Origin: Fictibacillus norfolkensis
GTDB taxonomy: Bacteria > Bacillota > Bacilli > Bacillales > Fictibacillaceae
DNA length: 64,000 nt
NCBI RefSeq assembly: GCF_014836645.1
Contig: NZ_JACSQM010000001.1
Span: 682,001 to 746,000 of the forward strand
Reading direction: 5' to 3'
This document shows positions 1 through 7,044 of this stretch, piece by piece. Below the pieces are notes generated by a model. The model had not been told where the DNA came from. It did not search any database and saw only the letters and a list, made by a program, of their open reading frames with translations. How positions within the stretch are numbered: the stretch's first letter is position 1; each line of letters begins with the position of its first letter. A program made the translations under genes and the position numbers.

Positions 1-29
1 ACCGTTCAATGCTATTAAGCTTGAACGGT
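1..29 (-). terminator. Probable terminator hairpin at left edge
   Basis: An 8-bp stem (ACCGTTCA / TGAACGGT) with a 13-base loop lies just downstream of the minus-strand methyltransferase gene. The expected T-run would fall outside the window, so the assignment rests on the stem and its position. Confidence 0.5.
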
Positions 30-38
30 ATTATAAGG

Positions 39-620
39 TTAAAAAGGCTTTTTTGCATCCACTATTAAAGATACAAAACCAAGTTTCCCGTTTTGATTTC
101 TATGATCAAAGCGCATAGAGCGATAAATAAATCCTTCACTTTCATCCCAATTCTGAGTATGAAAATCCCCTTTCTCATCAAAATATTCTAAAAGAGTAAC
201 AGAAAAACCCGCTTTTCTAAACATAGATGTAATTGTTTTATAGTTATGTACAATCTTATGACTTGCAGCAGGATGATCTTTTGGCCCAGGACCTCCGATT
301 TGTACACCCATTTGATAATCTTTATCAGGAAAAAAGCCATCTGGTATTGCACAACGAATGTGACCACCTGGCTTTAAAAAATCAAAGCAAATTTTTGCCG
401 CCTCTACTCCCTCTTCCAAAGTCAAATGCTCCCATACGTGTTCAGCTAAGATTGCTTGTAACGATTCACCAGAAAATTTCCTCTCCCAATCACTCCGTTT
501 TAATAAATTTAGTTCTGACTCCTGCGTTTGCAGCCAATTGGGATTATTATTATACTCACCTGCACCGATTACGACTTTCATATCAGCTTGATTATTCAAT
601 CTAGAAACACGCCCTATCAT
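39..620 (-). CDS. Predicted SAM-dependent methyltransferase (COG4627-like)
   Basis: Small class I methyltransferase-like protein. The sequence shows a glycine-rich VVIGAGEYNNNPNW segment near the start (SAM-binding motif I), followed by ELNLL, an AEHVWEHL motif and FLKPGGHIRCAIPD. This is the order typical of short predicted methyltransferases that act after a LKPGG turn. No substrate can be named. The start is uncertain. An upstream in-frame TTG lies at 632, ATG codons lie at 620 and at 581 (MKVVIGAG), and none has a clear ribosome binding site. The gene is monocistronic and ends just before an edge hairpin. Confidence 0.7.
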   Translation of the reverse strand: MIGRVSRLNNQADMKVVIGAGEYNNNPNWLQTQESELNLLKRSDWERKFSGESLQAILAEHVWEHLTLEEGVEAAKICFDFLKPGGHIRCAIPDGFFPDKDYQMGVQIGGPGPKDHPAASHKIVHNYKTITSMFRKAGFSVTLLEYFDEKGDFHTQNWDESEGFIYRSMRFDHRNQNGKLGFVSLIVDAKKPF

Positions 621-725
621 TCGGAATTTCAATTATAAAGTTAATTCCCGTGCAAACATCATTGTTTTTCATAAACGCACTCAAAACAAGCCCAGTTAAC
701 GGGAGTATAATTATAATCTGAATAA

Positions 726-1433
726 TTAACACCTTACATATTTCCGCTTAAAACCAACCTGCCCGCGATCTATCGCTTTTTGAATATTTTCAGAAGCAAG
801 TAGATACTTCGTTTTTTTCTTGTCCTGATTCATTTCAACTGGCCCTATCGCTTTAGCTATCTCAACCGCTTTTTCATGTAATGGTACGTAGGATACCCCT
901 ACTGTATAAACAAAATTATTCATAGAGGACTTTGTTCGTTCGGGAGCATCATGAATGGTATCTCTTACAACCTCAAGCATTTTTTCTAACTTCGTTGTGG
1001 AGAATTCGCTGTCTGGTCGATTTCCTAATAGCCAGCAGTAACAACTCCAACCTGCTGACATTCTAAGCTCTTCCCCGCTTGCAATCCATTTATCAGCAAC
1101 CTCTTGTGCAATGTCAGTTTCAGCTAGAGTGACCGCTACCACAAAATCGGATAACATATAAAAATAAGCTCCATCGATCCAACGCTCAAAATCATTTTCG
1201 GTCATGATGGCTGGATCTGCTATAATTCCTGCAAAGTACATCGCATCGTAATTTCCTGTCGCGTAGAGCTCCTCAGCTAATGGCTGATTTCTTTTAATTT
1301 TTTTAGCGATAGGCTTCATGGCACCAGTAGCTACGCCAAACACCGGTTCTTTTGCGCCATTTGAGATATAGATTTTCTTCGTTCGTTCCTTGCCAAGAGC
1401 TTCAAGTTCCTTCATCACATCTTCTGCATTCAT
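726..1433 (-). CDS. AlkD-like DNA alkylation repair protein
   Basis: 235 residues, the usual length for the AlkD/HEAT-like DNA glycosylase family, which removes alkylated bases without base flipping. Visible features are the N-terminal helical segment, a conserved-looking PVFGVATGAMKPIAKKIK stretch, and a string of amphipathic helices (FERWIDGAYFYMLSDFVVAVTLAE, then MSAGWSCYCWLLGNRP). The C-terminus is basic (GQVGFKRKYVRC), consistent with contact to DNA backbone. Family membership is inferred from overall pattern; enzymatic activity is not proven. The gene stands alone between the methyltransferase and the DUF2089 module, all on the minus strand. Confidence 0.7.
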   Translation of the reverse strand: MNAEDVMKELEALGKERTKKIYISNGAKEPVFGVATGAMKPIAKKIKRNQPLAEELYATGNYDAMYFAGIIADPAIMTENDFERWIDGAYFYMLSDFVVAVTLAETDIAQEVADKWIASGEELRMSAGWSCYCWLLGNRPDSEFSTTKLEKMLEVVRDTIHDAPERTKSSMNNFVYTVGVSYVPLHEKAVEIAKAIGPVEMNQDKKKTKYLLASENIQKAIDRGQVGFKRKYVRC

Positions 1434-1584
1434 CTATTGCACATCCCTCTTAGTTTTTACGTATTGTGTTGGAAAAGGACACCGCTAGTTTTCACTGAGC
1501 TAAAACTTTATCGTTAACTATCCCATTCTCTTCTTCTCGACTGCTTATTCATATTCCTCTTTCATCGACAATCAACTTATGCAC

Positions 1585-1620
1585 AAAAAAGAGCGCTTTT
1601 TCCACTACAGAAAAGCACTC
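1585..1620 (-). terminator. Terminator of the DUF2089 module
   Basis: Read on the minus strand, GAGTGCTTTTC and GAAAAAGCGCTC form a stem with a short loop, followed by six T. It lies about 85 bases after the 93-residue protein gene. Confidence 0.65.
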
Positions 1621-1705
1621 ATTTGTTTAACTATTTCTTTATCTTGTTTTTGTTATGAATGCTTTTTACGGAATCAGAAACCTTTTAATGTGTTATTACT
1701 TATTT

Positions 1706-1987
1706 TTATAATCTCACAATCACTTCAGTTCCATCTTGTGACCTCACATTAACGAGCTCTAATCCTTTGTACTTTTTTAACTCTTTAATAATATGTTTCA
1801 GTTCTGATCTATCTATGGAAGGGAAAGAAAAATTAATGTTTTTCTTATCTAGATGAGGTTTTGACCATTTGTTTGCATGTCGAATTAACAACTTAGAAGT
1901 AAGAATAGATATTCCGATATTTAATAGGACATAAGGAACAGGAATTGAGAACTTTGTCTCGTTTGTTTTCACATTTACATGTAACAT
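1706..1987 (-). CDS. Small protein with YvlB/SHOCT-module-like C-terminal domain
   Basis: 93 residues, not assigned to a named family. The order is VNVKTNETKFSIPVPYVLLNIGISILTS, then a linker, then IDRSELKHIIKELKKYKGLELVNVRSQDGTEVIVRL. The same order occurs in the second half of the next protein upstream (residues about 55-133: VNVNLPIKLVKVVLAVGHNIALKIP ... INLILEAIENELDGQIVDVKSANGDTVSITIE). The two are therefore probably paralogous domains. The hydrophobic segment is borderline for a membrane helix. It is the third gene of a tight minus-strand unit, 11 bases after the previous stop. Function unknown; a role in envelope stress sensing is only a guess. Confidence 0.7.
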   Translation of the reverse strand: MLHVNVKTNETKFSIPVPYVLLNIGISILTSKLLIRHANKWSKPHLDKKNINFSFPSIDRSELKHIIKELKKYKGLELVNVRSQDGTEVIVRL

Positions 1988-1998
1988 GTTAGCAGCCT

Positions 1999-2400
1999 CT
2001 ACTCAATCGTAATTGAAACGGTATCCCCGTTTGCTGATTTCACATCAACAATCTGTCCATCCAGTTCGTTTTCAATGGCTTCAAGTATCAGATTAATATC
2101 AATATCTTTTACATATTGTTCAGATTGGGGAATCTTTAAAGCAATGTTGTGACCTACTGCTAGTACAACCTTTACTAACTTGATCGGAAGGTTCACATTC
2201 ACGTTGTCACTTTCAGATACAACGCGTATTCTCAAGGTTTTGTCGCTATAGTTAGAAGATACCCGAGATGAATGGTCTAATGGTTTAAGTGTTGTACCCA
2301 GTTCTTTTTCTTGTAAGACTTGAATTAATTCTGAACCTTTATCCGTATCGATTTTACCTTCTTGAACCATCGTCAAGACTTTCTCGATCTCACTTTTCAT
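1999..2400 (-). CDS. SHOCT-like domain protein
   Basis: 133 residues. The N-terminus (EIEKVLTMVQEGKIDTDKGSELIQVLQEKE) is a helical hairpin of the SHOCT/YvlB-N type that is often found on stress-response and membrane-associated proteins. A polar linker follows (residues about 35-52). Residues 55-133 then form a domain shared with the neighbouring 93-residue protein, ending in VDVKSANGDTVSITIE. No membrane segment or signal peptide is obvious. It sits between the DUF2089 regulator-like gene (12 bases upstream) and the 93-residue gene, indicating one operon. Reaction or partner unknown. Confidence 0.75.
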   Translation of the reverse strand: MKSEIEKVLTMVQEGKIDTDKGSELIQVLQEKELGTTLKPLDHSSRVSSNYSDKTLRIRVVSESDNVNVNLPIKLVKVVLAVGHNIALKIPQSEQYVKDIDINLILEAIENELDGQIVDVKSANGDTVSITIE

Positions 2401-2412
2401 TTTCTACTCTCC

Positions 2413-2778
2413 CTATTCTTCCTTTAGCATTTTAATTGCTTCATCTGGAGAAATCTCTCCACGTTCAAGCATGGTAACAATCTTTTTCTCGTCTACCTCA
2501 TTTTTCTTTTTAGATTCGTACCCTAATGAAGATGCAATGTCGTTCAGTTTGCCTCGAACCGTTGGATACGAGATCCCCAGCTCTTTTTCGACCTCTTTAA
2601 TATTGCCTCTGCATACGAGAAAGACTTCAACAAAATGAAGCTGTTCTTTCGTTAGTGATGAAAATTTTGATAATTCGAACTCGTTCTCAATTGTCGTGTG
2701 ACAATGTGAGCAGTGAAGTTTAGTAATCTTTAATGTTTGTGAACAAACCGGACAATTTGTAAGTAATGGGTGAGCCAT
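2413..2778 (-). CDS. DUF2089 family zinc-ribbon/HTH protein
   Basis: 121 residues. The N-terminus has a zinc ribbon (CPVC at 9-12, then CSHC). The middle has a helix-turn-helix-like region (FVEVFLVCRGNIKEVEKELGISYPTVRGKLNDIASSLGY) typical of DUF2089 proteins, which are probable transcriptional regulators. The C-terminus (KIVTMLERGEISPDEAIKMLKEE) is again a SHOCT-like hairpin resembling the N-terminus of the next gene product. It is first in the three-gene unit, with ribosome binding site AAAGGAGAATGAG before ATG. The upstream 190 bases are very AT-rich and probably carry the promoter. Confidence 0.8.
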   Translation of the reverse strand: MAHPLLTNCPVCSQTLKITKLHCSHCHTTIENEFELSKFSSLTKEQLHFVEVFLVCRGNIKEVEKELGISYPTVRGKLNDIASSLGYESKKKNEVDEKKIVTMLERGEISPDEAIKMLKEE

Positions 2779-2916
2779 CTCATTCTCCTTTCTTTAATTA
2801 ATTTGATTATATACTATAAAATCAATAAAGTTAACATATAAATTTAATAAAATTAAAATTATTATTAAAAATATTAATATTTATTATAAAATTATTAATT
2901 TCTCTTTTTTAATAAG

Positions 2917-2945
2917 AAAAGAGACCTTCCTTAATGGAAAGTCTC
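2917..2945 (-). terminator. Terminator of the HxlR-type regulator gene
   Basis: GAGACTTTCC / GGAAGGTCTC stem with a five-base loop followed on the minus strand by TTTTCTTATT. The hairpin is palindromic and could also act on plus-strand transcripts. Confidence 0.7.
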
Positions 2946-2968
2946 TTCTTTCTGTTTGTATTCAAATA

Positions 2969-3343
2969 TTAACCCTTTTTGCTCACCGATGATTGATCAT
3001 CCGTTTCCTTTTCCAATACATTTACAATGTAGTCTTTGCCCCATTCATACATCGCCTCTAAAATCGGTAATAGTCTTTCTCCATGCTCTGTAAGGGAGTA
3101 TTCCACTTTTGGTGGAACTACAGGATAAACTTCTCGATGTACGATTAAATGATCTTCCAGTTCTCGTAATTGGTTTACAAGCATCCTCTGAGTAATACCT
3201 GGCATAAGGGTCTTTAATTCACCAAATCTTTTCGTTCCTTCCTTACCTAGGTGCCACAGAATCAACATTTTCCATTTACCACCTATTACTGCAAGAGTTA
3301 ATTCTTTTTCACAGTTAAAGTCCTTATCTCCTAAATTAGGCAT
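2969..3343 (-). CDS. hxlR: HxlR-family transcriptional activator
   Basis: 124-residue winged-helix protein of the HxlR family. The hallmark start (C[21 protein letters not shown]), the DNA-reading helix region ([49 protein letters not shown]) and the C-terminal dimer helix are all present. In B. subtilis HxlR activates hxlAB in response to formaldehyde. Here it is divergent from hxlAB, with 191 bases between the starts, so the same role is likely. The start is supported by AAAGGAG upstream of ATG. The basic C-terminal tail ([10 protein letters not shown]) is variable. Confidence 0.85.
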   Translation of the reverse strand: MPNLGDKDFNCEKELTLAVIGGKWKMLILWHLGKEGTKRFGELKTLMPGITQRMLVNQLRELEDHLIVHREVYPVVPPKVEYSLTEHGERLLPILEAMYEWGKDYIVNVLEKETDDQSSVSKKG

Positions 3344-3373
3344 CTACATTCATTCTCCTTTATTTCATCCAAT

Positions 3374-3441
3374 AGTATACTTTTTGTAACTATATGCGGA
3401 AAAAGTGCGTACTTTAAATTTATTTACATACTGAGTATACT
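3374..3441. promoter_or_regulatory. Candidate HxlR operator region
   Basis: The divergent hxlR-hxlA spacer contains the 8-base palindrome AGTATACT twice, at 3374-3381 and 3434-3441, exactly 60 bases apart. A looser inverted pair, TACTTTTT (3378) and AAAAAGTG (3400), lies between them. HxlR in B. subtilis binds two sites upstream of hxlAB. Assignment here is by position and symmetry only. Confidence 0.4.
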
Positions 3442-3534
3442 AAACAGCATGCTAGTAAGTAAATGAATATTAACATTTACACCCAGCCACGCAGTGCAAC
3501 AAAATAAAATTATCTATAAGGAGAGAAAATATAA

Positions 3535-4167
3535 ATGAAATTACAATTAGCATTAGATCTTGTGGATATCCCGGGAGCAATCGAATTAGTAAAAGAGGTA
3601 GAAGAGTATATTGATGTTGTAGAAATTGGTACACCAGTGGTGATCAATGAAGGTCTTAAAGCAGTAAAAGAAGTAAAAGCTGCATTTCCTAACTTAACCG
3701 TTTTAGCTGACTTGAAAATTATGGATGCAGCTGGATATGAAGTAAGCCAAGCATCTGCTGCAGGTGCTGACATCATTACGATTCTTGGAACGGCAGAAGA
3801 CGAGTCAATTAAAGGCGCAGTAGAAGAAGCTAAAAAACAAGGTAAACAAATCCTTGTCGATATGATTGCTGTAAAAGATATTGCAACACGTGCACAAGAA
3901 TTAGATGAACTTGGTGCCGATTATATCTGTGTACACACAGGCTATGATCTGCAGGCTGTAGGAAAAAATTCGTTCGAAGATCTACACACTATTAAGAGCG
4001 TTGTCAAAAATGCAAAAACAGCAATTGCCGGTGGAATCAAATTAGAAACACTTCCAGAAGTAATTAAAGAAAACCCTGACCTTATTATTGTAGGTGGCGG
4101 TATCACAAGCAAAGATGACAAACGAACTATTGCACGTAAAATGCAGGAATTAATTAAACAAGGTTAA
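3535..4167 (+). CDS. hxlA: 3-hexulose-6-phosphate synthase
   Basis: 210 residues, standard length. It condenses formaldehyde with ribulose 5-phosphate to D-arabino-3-hexulose 6-phosphate, the first ribulose monophosphate step, here most likely for formaldehyde detoxification. The TIM-barrel signatures of the OMP decarboxylase superfamily are visible: MKLQLALDLVDIPGAIELV at the start, VLADLKIMDAAGYE (the DxKxxD metal/substrate motif, residues about 61-67), VDMIAV, and GADYICVHTGYD. The phosphate-binding strands AIAGGIK and IIVGGGIT lie near the end. The ribosome binding site AAGGAGAG precedes ATG. It is eight bases upstream of hxlB. Confidence 0.93.
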   Translation: MKLQLALDLVDIPGAIELVKEVEEYIDVVEIGTPVVINEGLKAVKEVKAAFPNLTVLADLKIMDAAGYEVSQASAAGADIITILGTAEDESIKGAVEEAKKQGKQILVDMIAVKDIATRAQELDELGADYICVHTGYDLQAVGKNSFEDLHTIKSVVKNAKTAIAGGIKLETLPEVIKENPDLIIVGGGITSKDDKRTIARKMQELIKQG

Positions 4168-4174
4168 CTTCACG

Positions 4175-4732
4175 ATGAAGACTACTCAATATTTAGCTGC
4201 AGTCGTTGAAGAATTAAGCATAACGGTACCCTTAATCTCTGATGAAGAAACAGAGAAATTAGTAGACAAAATCTTAGAATCAAAAAAAATCTTTGTGGCT
4301 GGTGCTGGCAGGTCTGGATTTATGGGTAAATCTTTTGTGATGCGGATGATGCACATAGGGATTGATGCTTACGTAGTTGGTGAAACAGTAACAGCTAACT
4401 TAGAAGAGGACGATCTATTAATCATTGGCTCAGGCTCAGGAGAGACCAAAACGCTAGTTGCCATTGCTGAAAAAGCTAAAAGCTTGGGAGGAACAGTAGC
4501 AGCGATCACCATCTCTCCTGAATCAACCATTGGAAAATTAGCAGATATTACGGTTAGACTACCTGGAGTAACGAAAGACCAATCTGAAGGTGATTTCAAG
4601 ACTGTTCAACCGATGGGATCTCTATTTGAGCAAACGATGTTGTTAATTTATGACGCCATTATCTTACGTTTTATGGAGAAAAAAGGATTAGATTCTAATA
4701 AAATGTATGGCAAACATGCAAATCTCGAATAG
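4175..4732 (+). CDS. hxlB: 6-phospho-3-hexuloisomerase
   Basis: 185-residue SIS-domain isomerase that converts hexulose 6-phosphate to fructose 6-phosphate, the second step after HxlA. The SIS motifs are clear: KIFVAGAGRSGFMGKSFVMRMMHIG (phosphosugar binding), LLIIGSGSGETKTLVAIAEKAKSLGG, and ITISPESTIGKLADITVRLPG. The C-terminal LFEQTMLLIYDAIILRFMEKKG is typical. It has only a weak ribosome binding site and is probably translated by coupling with hxlA. A strong terminator follows. Confidence 0.93.
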   Translation: MKTTQYLAAVVEELSITVPLISDEETEKLVDKILESKKIFVAGAGRSGFMGKSFVMRMMHIGIDAYVVGETVTANLEEDDLLIIGSGSGETKTLVAIAEKAKSLGGTVAAITISPESTIGKLADITVRLPGVTKDQSEGDFKTVQPMGSLFEQTMLLIYDAIILRFMEKKGLDSNKMYGKHANLE

Positions 4733-4750
4733 AAGCAAATATGCAGGAGA

Positions 4751-4780
4751 GGCCACATTTTTAGAATTGTGGCCTTTTTT
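4751..4780 (+). terminator. Terminator of hxlAB
   Basis: GGCCACA / TGTGGCC stem with a ten-base loop followed by six T. Confidence 0.85.
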
Positions 4781-4836
4781 GTATAACAGCTACAGGACTT
4801 CCAAAAGGAGAGTCTCCAAGAGCTTGACGGATGGGA

Positions 4837-5325
4837 TTATATAAGACTAGATGCCTTTTCCAAAAGTTTATGTTCTTCAAGAAGATCAATATTTCTTTTC
4901 TTGCTCGCATACTCTTTGATTTGCTTTCCAATCTTCGCATAAAGCTCTAGATCTTCAAGCTCTGTTATTGGAACCCACTTAACAGCCGTCTGATTTAGAT
5001 CAGGTTTTTCCGGTAATTTAGGCGTTGATCCACTTTTTAATGTACAATCAAATAGCATGACTAACGTGTGTGTTTGACCATACTTATTTTCGTTAAAATG
5101 GGGAGCATACTCATAAACAAAAGCTAACGGACCGACTTCTACATCAATACTAGCTTCTTCTCTCGCCTCTCGCTTTACAGCTTCGATCAAAGATTCATGA
5201 GGTTCCGCTCCACCAGCTGGGAAATCATAAAAAACTCCCCGATAAGGATCATTAAACTCCGTTAATAATATCTCATCATTTTTAATAATGAGTGCACCTA
5301 CTCTTACTCGTATATGATAGGTCAT
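4837..5325 (-). CDS. Nudix hydrolase
   Basis: 162 residues with a near-complete Nudix box: GG-AEPHE-SLIEAVK-REAREEAS-I, which supplies the metal-binding REAxEE core. The usual Gly after EE is Ser here. Flanking strands RVRVGALIIKNDEILLTEF and TLVMLFDCTL fit a nucleoside diphosphate-X hydrolase fold. The substrate cannot be told from sequence. The start is supported by GGAGGG before ATG. The gene is monocistronic, with the tail converging on hxlAB. Confidence 0.85.
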   Translation of the reverse strand: MTYHIRVRVGALIIKNDEILLTEFNDPYRGVFYDFPAGGAEPHESLIEAVKREAREEASIDVEVGPLAFVYEYAPHFNENKYGQTHTLVMLFDCTLKSGSTPKLPEKPDLNQTAVKWVPITELEDLELYAKIGKQIKEYASKKRNIDLLEEHKLLEKASSLI

Positions 5326-5339
5326 ATCACTAACCCTCC

Positions 5340-5560
5340 ACTATCAAGTAAATTTCATTAATGTCTTGTCCCATATTCTTTCAACGCTTTCTAGTTGCTC
5401 GTTATTTAATTCCGATTTATTCCAAAAATTTTTGAAATCTCAATGTACTCACTTTTCTTTTTATATAAGGTTAACCCCCTATCCATTCCAATTATTTCAA
5501 ATTTACGTGTTTTTCTCAATCGTTTATTCCTATATGGATCATCTCATAAGAAAGATACAT
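5340..5560 (-). pseudogene. Possible frameshifted gene remnant
   Basis: On the minus strand one frame reads EIIGMDRGLTLYKKKSEYIE and then ISKIF, followed by a stop. Around the same point the next frame continues as FWNKSELNNEQLESVERIWD and then KTLMKFT, followed by a stop. Joined by a single frame change these give one plausible charged C-terminal protein end. The parent family was not recognised and there is no intact start. It could equally be a chance pair of short open stretches. Confidence 0.3.
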
Positions 5561-5608
5561 TTCCGTTTTAGCGAAATGCACCCGATCGGAAGAACAAGAA
5601 TCTTAATT

Positions 5609-6118
5609 TCACTTCCAATCAACTGCTTTCTTAATTAATTCATCTACAAAATTCTCTTTAATTTCTTGATATTTATGCGTATCATCAGGGAACTGTTTTG
5701 CCAAAATCTTTTTAAGATCTCCGTAATTTTTTGCATCCTCTGGATTATTGATTAAGAAATCTTTAAATGATAAATGTGCATCAATGTGTTTATCTCCAAG
5801 TTGAAAGATATGAATGTGATGTGATCTTTTATGTTTACCTTTTGTAAAATATCTCCTTCCTGTTATACCGTGTTCTTTCCTTGGTTCATACCCTAGACCC
5901 AACATTTCCTCATTGAATAAATCTACTTTCTCGATATCTTTTACAACGACTAAGATATCTATTATTGGTTTTGCATAGCATACTGAAGGTATTGATGTGC
6001 TACCTATATGGTAAATCTCAATTAGCTCATCTTTAAAAATTTCTTTAAGTTTACTTTCTTCTATCAAATATACTTTTCCCCATTCTTCTGTCCAAGGAAG
6101 TATTTCTGTCTTTCTCAT
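5609..6118 (-). CDS. GrpB family protein (nucleotidyltransferase-like)
   Basis: 169 residues from the chosen ATG. Hallmarks of the GrpB/UPF0157 family are W-x-x-x-Y near the start (LPWTEEWGKVYLIEESKLKEIF), IYHIGSTSIPSVCYAKPIIDILVVVKD (a nucleotidyltransferase GS-x(n)-D-x-D-like motif), and HHIHIFQLGDKHIDAHLSFKDFLINNPEDAKNYGDLKK. A longer open frame extends upstream to 6205, but AGGAGGAGCAAGTGGCG directly before the ATG at 6118 fixes that start. Biochemical role unknown; some relatives modify coenzyme A or small molecules. Confidence 0.82.
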   Translation of the reverse strand: MRKTEILPWTEEWGKVYLIEESKLKEIFKDELIEIYHIGSTSIPSVCYAKPIIDILVVVKDIEKVDLFNEEMLGLGYEPRKEHGITGRRYFTKGKHKRSHHIHIFQLGDKHIDAHLSFKDFLINNPEDAKNYGDLKKILAKQFPDDTHKYQEIKENFVDELIKKAVDWK

Positions 6119-6211
6119 CGCCACTTGCTCCTCCTGAAAAAATTTTCGCCTCTTTAAAACTTTTAATTTATTCCACAATCCTGCTCGTTTGTTTAATAAA
6201 TTCATTAAAAA

Positions 6212-6240
6212 GTGCGTTAATCCTTCTTGGATTAACGCAC
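6212..6240 (-). terminator. Strong terminator after the 6264 membrane protein gene
   Basis: Perfect 12-bp stem (GTGCGTTAATCC / GGATTAACGCAC) with a five-base loop and a TTTTT run on the minus strand. It lies between the membrane protein gene and the GrpB gene and overlaps no coding sequence with the GrpB start used here. Confidence 0.85.
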
Positions 6241-6263
6241 CCTTTAATGGAATAACTGTAGGT

Positions 6264-6767
6264 TCACCTCATATTTATCTCATTCTGTTTTATTTTTCTC
6301 CCATTATTGGAGGAATAAATGTAAAGAAAAGCGAGAAGTCCATATAAGATACCTCCTAACAAGAAAAACGGTTCAACTATTATTAATAGTAAAGAAAGTG
6401 GTTCTGCTTCCAACATGCTTTGAATTATCCCTGCACCACCGCGCAAACCCAATACCACACACGCTCCCCATGCTGAAGTGAGCAACAACCAGGATGGAAA
6501 CCTTCGTCCCCATGCTTGAACAAGTGCAAGTGCAGTAAAAGCAGCAATTATACATAGGGCAATTGCAACCAGATTAATGATGAATAACACTTCGCTCATC
6601 GTCCTGCCTTCAAATCCTAAAGTGCCTCCTGCAGCCCAGTAAATGTGGATTAACCCGAATAGAGTCGACCAAACAAACGCTGCATAACCAGTAAAAAACA
6701 ACCAACTCTCTGTTTTGTCCAGAGGATGACAATCATTATTTTTTTTGATTGTAATAACTCCTTTCAT
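6264..6767 (-). CDS. Four-helix membrane protein (DUF3995-like)
   Basis: 167 residues with four hydrophobic segments: about residues 22-44 (WLFFTGYAAFVWSTLFGLIHIYW), 62-85, 92-112 and 122-150. Motifs such as GLIHIYWAAGG and WGRRFPSW resemble the DUF3995 family of small integral membrane proteins of unknown role. The start is uncertain. ATG at 6767 has no good ribosome binding site, and AAAGGAG lies just inside the reading frame, which would suit a start a few codons later at a non-ATG codon. It has its own terminator. Confidence 0.65.
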   Translation of the reverse strand: MKGVITIKKNNDCHPLDKTESWLFFTGYAAFVWSTLFGLIHIYWAAGGTLGFEGRTMSEVLFIINLVAIALCIIAAFTALALVQAWGRRFPSWLLLTSAWGACVVLGLRGGAGIIQSMLEAEPLSLLLIIVEPFFLLGGILYGLLAFLYIYSSNNGRKIKQNEINMR

Positions 6768-6927
6768 TATGAGGGATAACAGAAAACTCTCTTTAAAATA
6801 CGTATAGTTTTATGTATTGTTTCATTTAATAATTTGTTAAGTTCAATTAAATTTTTCTGAATATCCAGATTATATTTGTGCATTTGTACGATCAGTTACT
6901 GCATTATATGGCCCGTTTGTTGAAAAA

Positions 6928-6954
6928 CAAAAAAAGACTCACGTTAAATGAGCC
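6928..6954 (-). terminator. Terminator of the minJ transcript
   Basis: GGCTCA / TGAGTC stem with a seven-base loop followed on the minus strand by a run of T. It is about 90 bases past minJ, with repeat array A in between. Confidence 0.7.
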
Positions 6955-6972
6955 CTTTAATAAAAATTATGC

Positions 6973-7043
6973 GATTCCGTTAAATTATGAAAAATGATTC
7001 CGGCGAATTTTGAACAGATTCCGGTTAATTATGAAAAATTATA
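6973..7043. repeat. Array A: GATTCCG repeats, about 21-23 bp period
   Basis: Three consecutive units begin with GATTCCG at 6973, 6996 and 7017, each followed by an AATTATGAA / AATTTTGAA tail. They lie in the 3' untranslated stretch between minJ and its terminator. The layout is the same as five other arrays in this window. Confidence 0.75.
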
Positions 7044-7044
7044 A

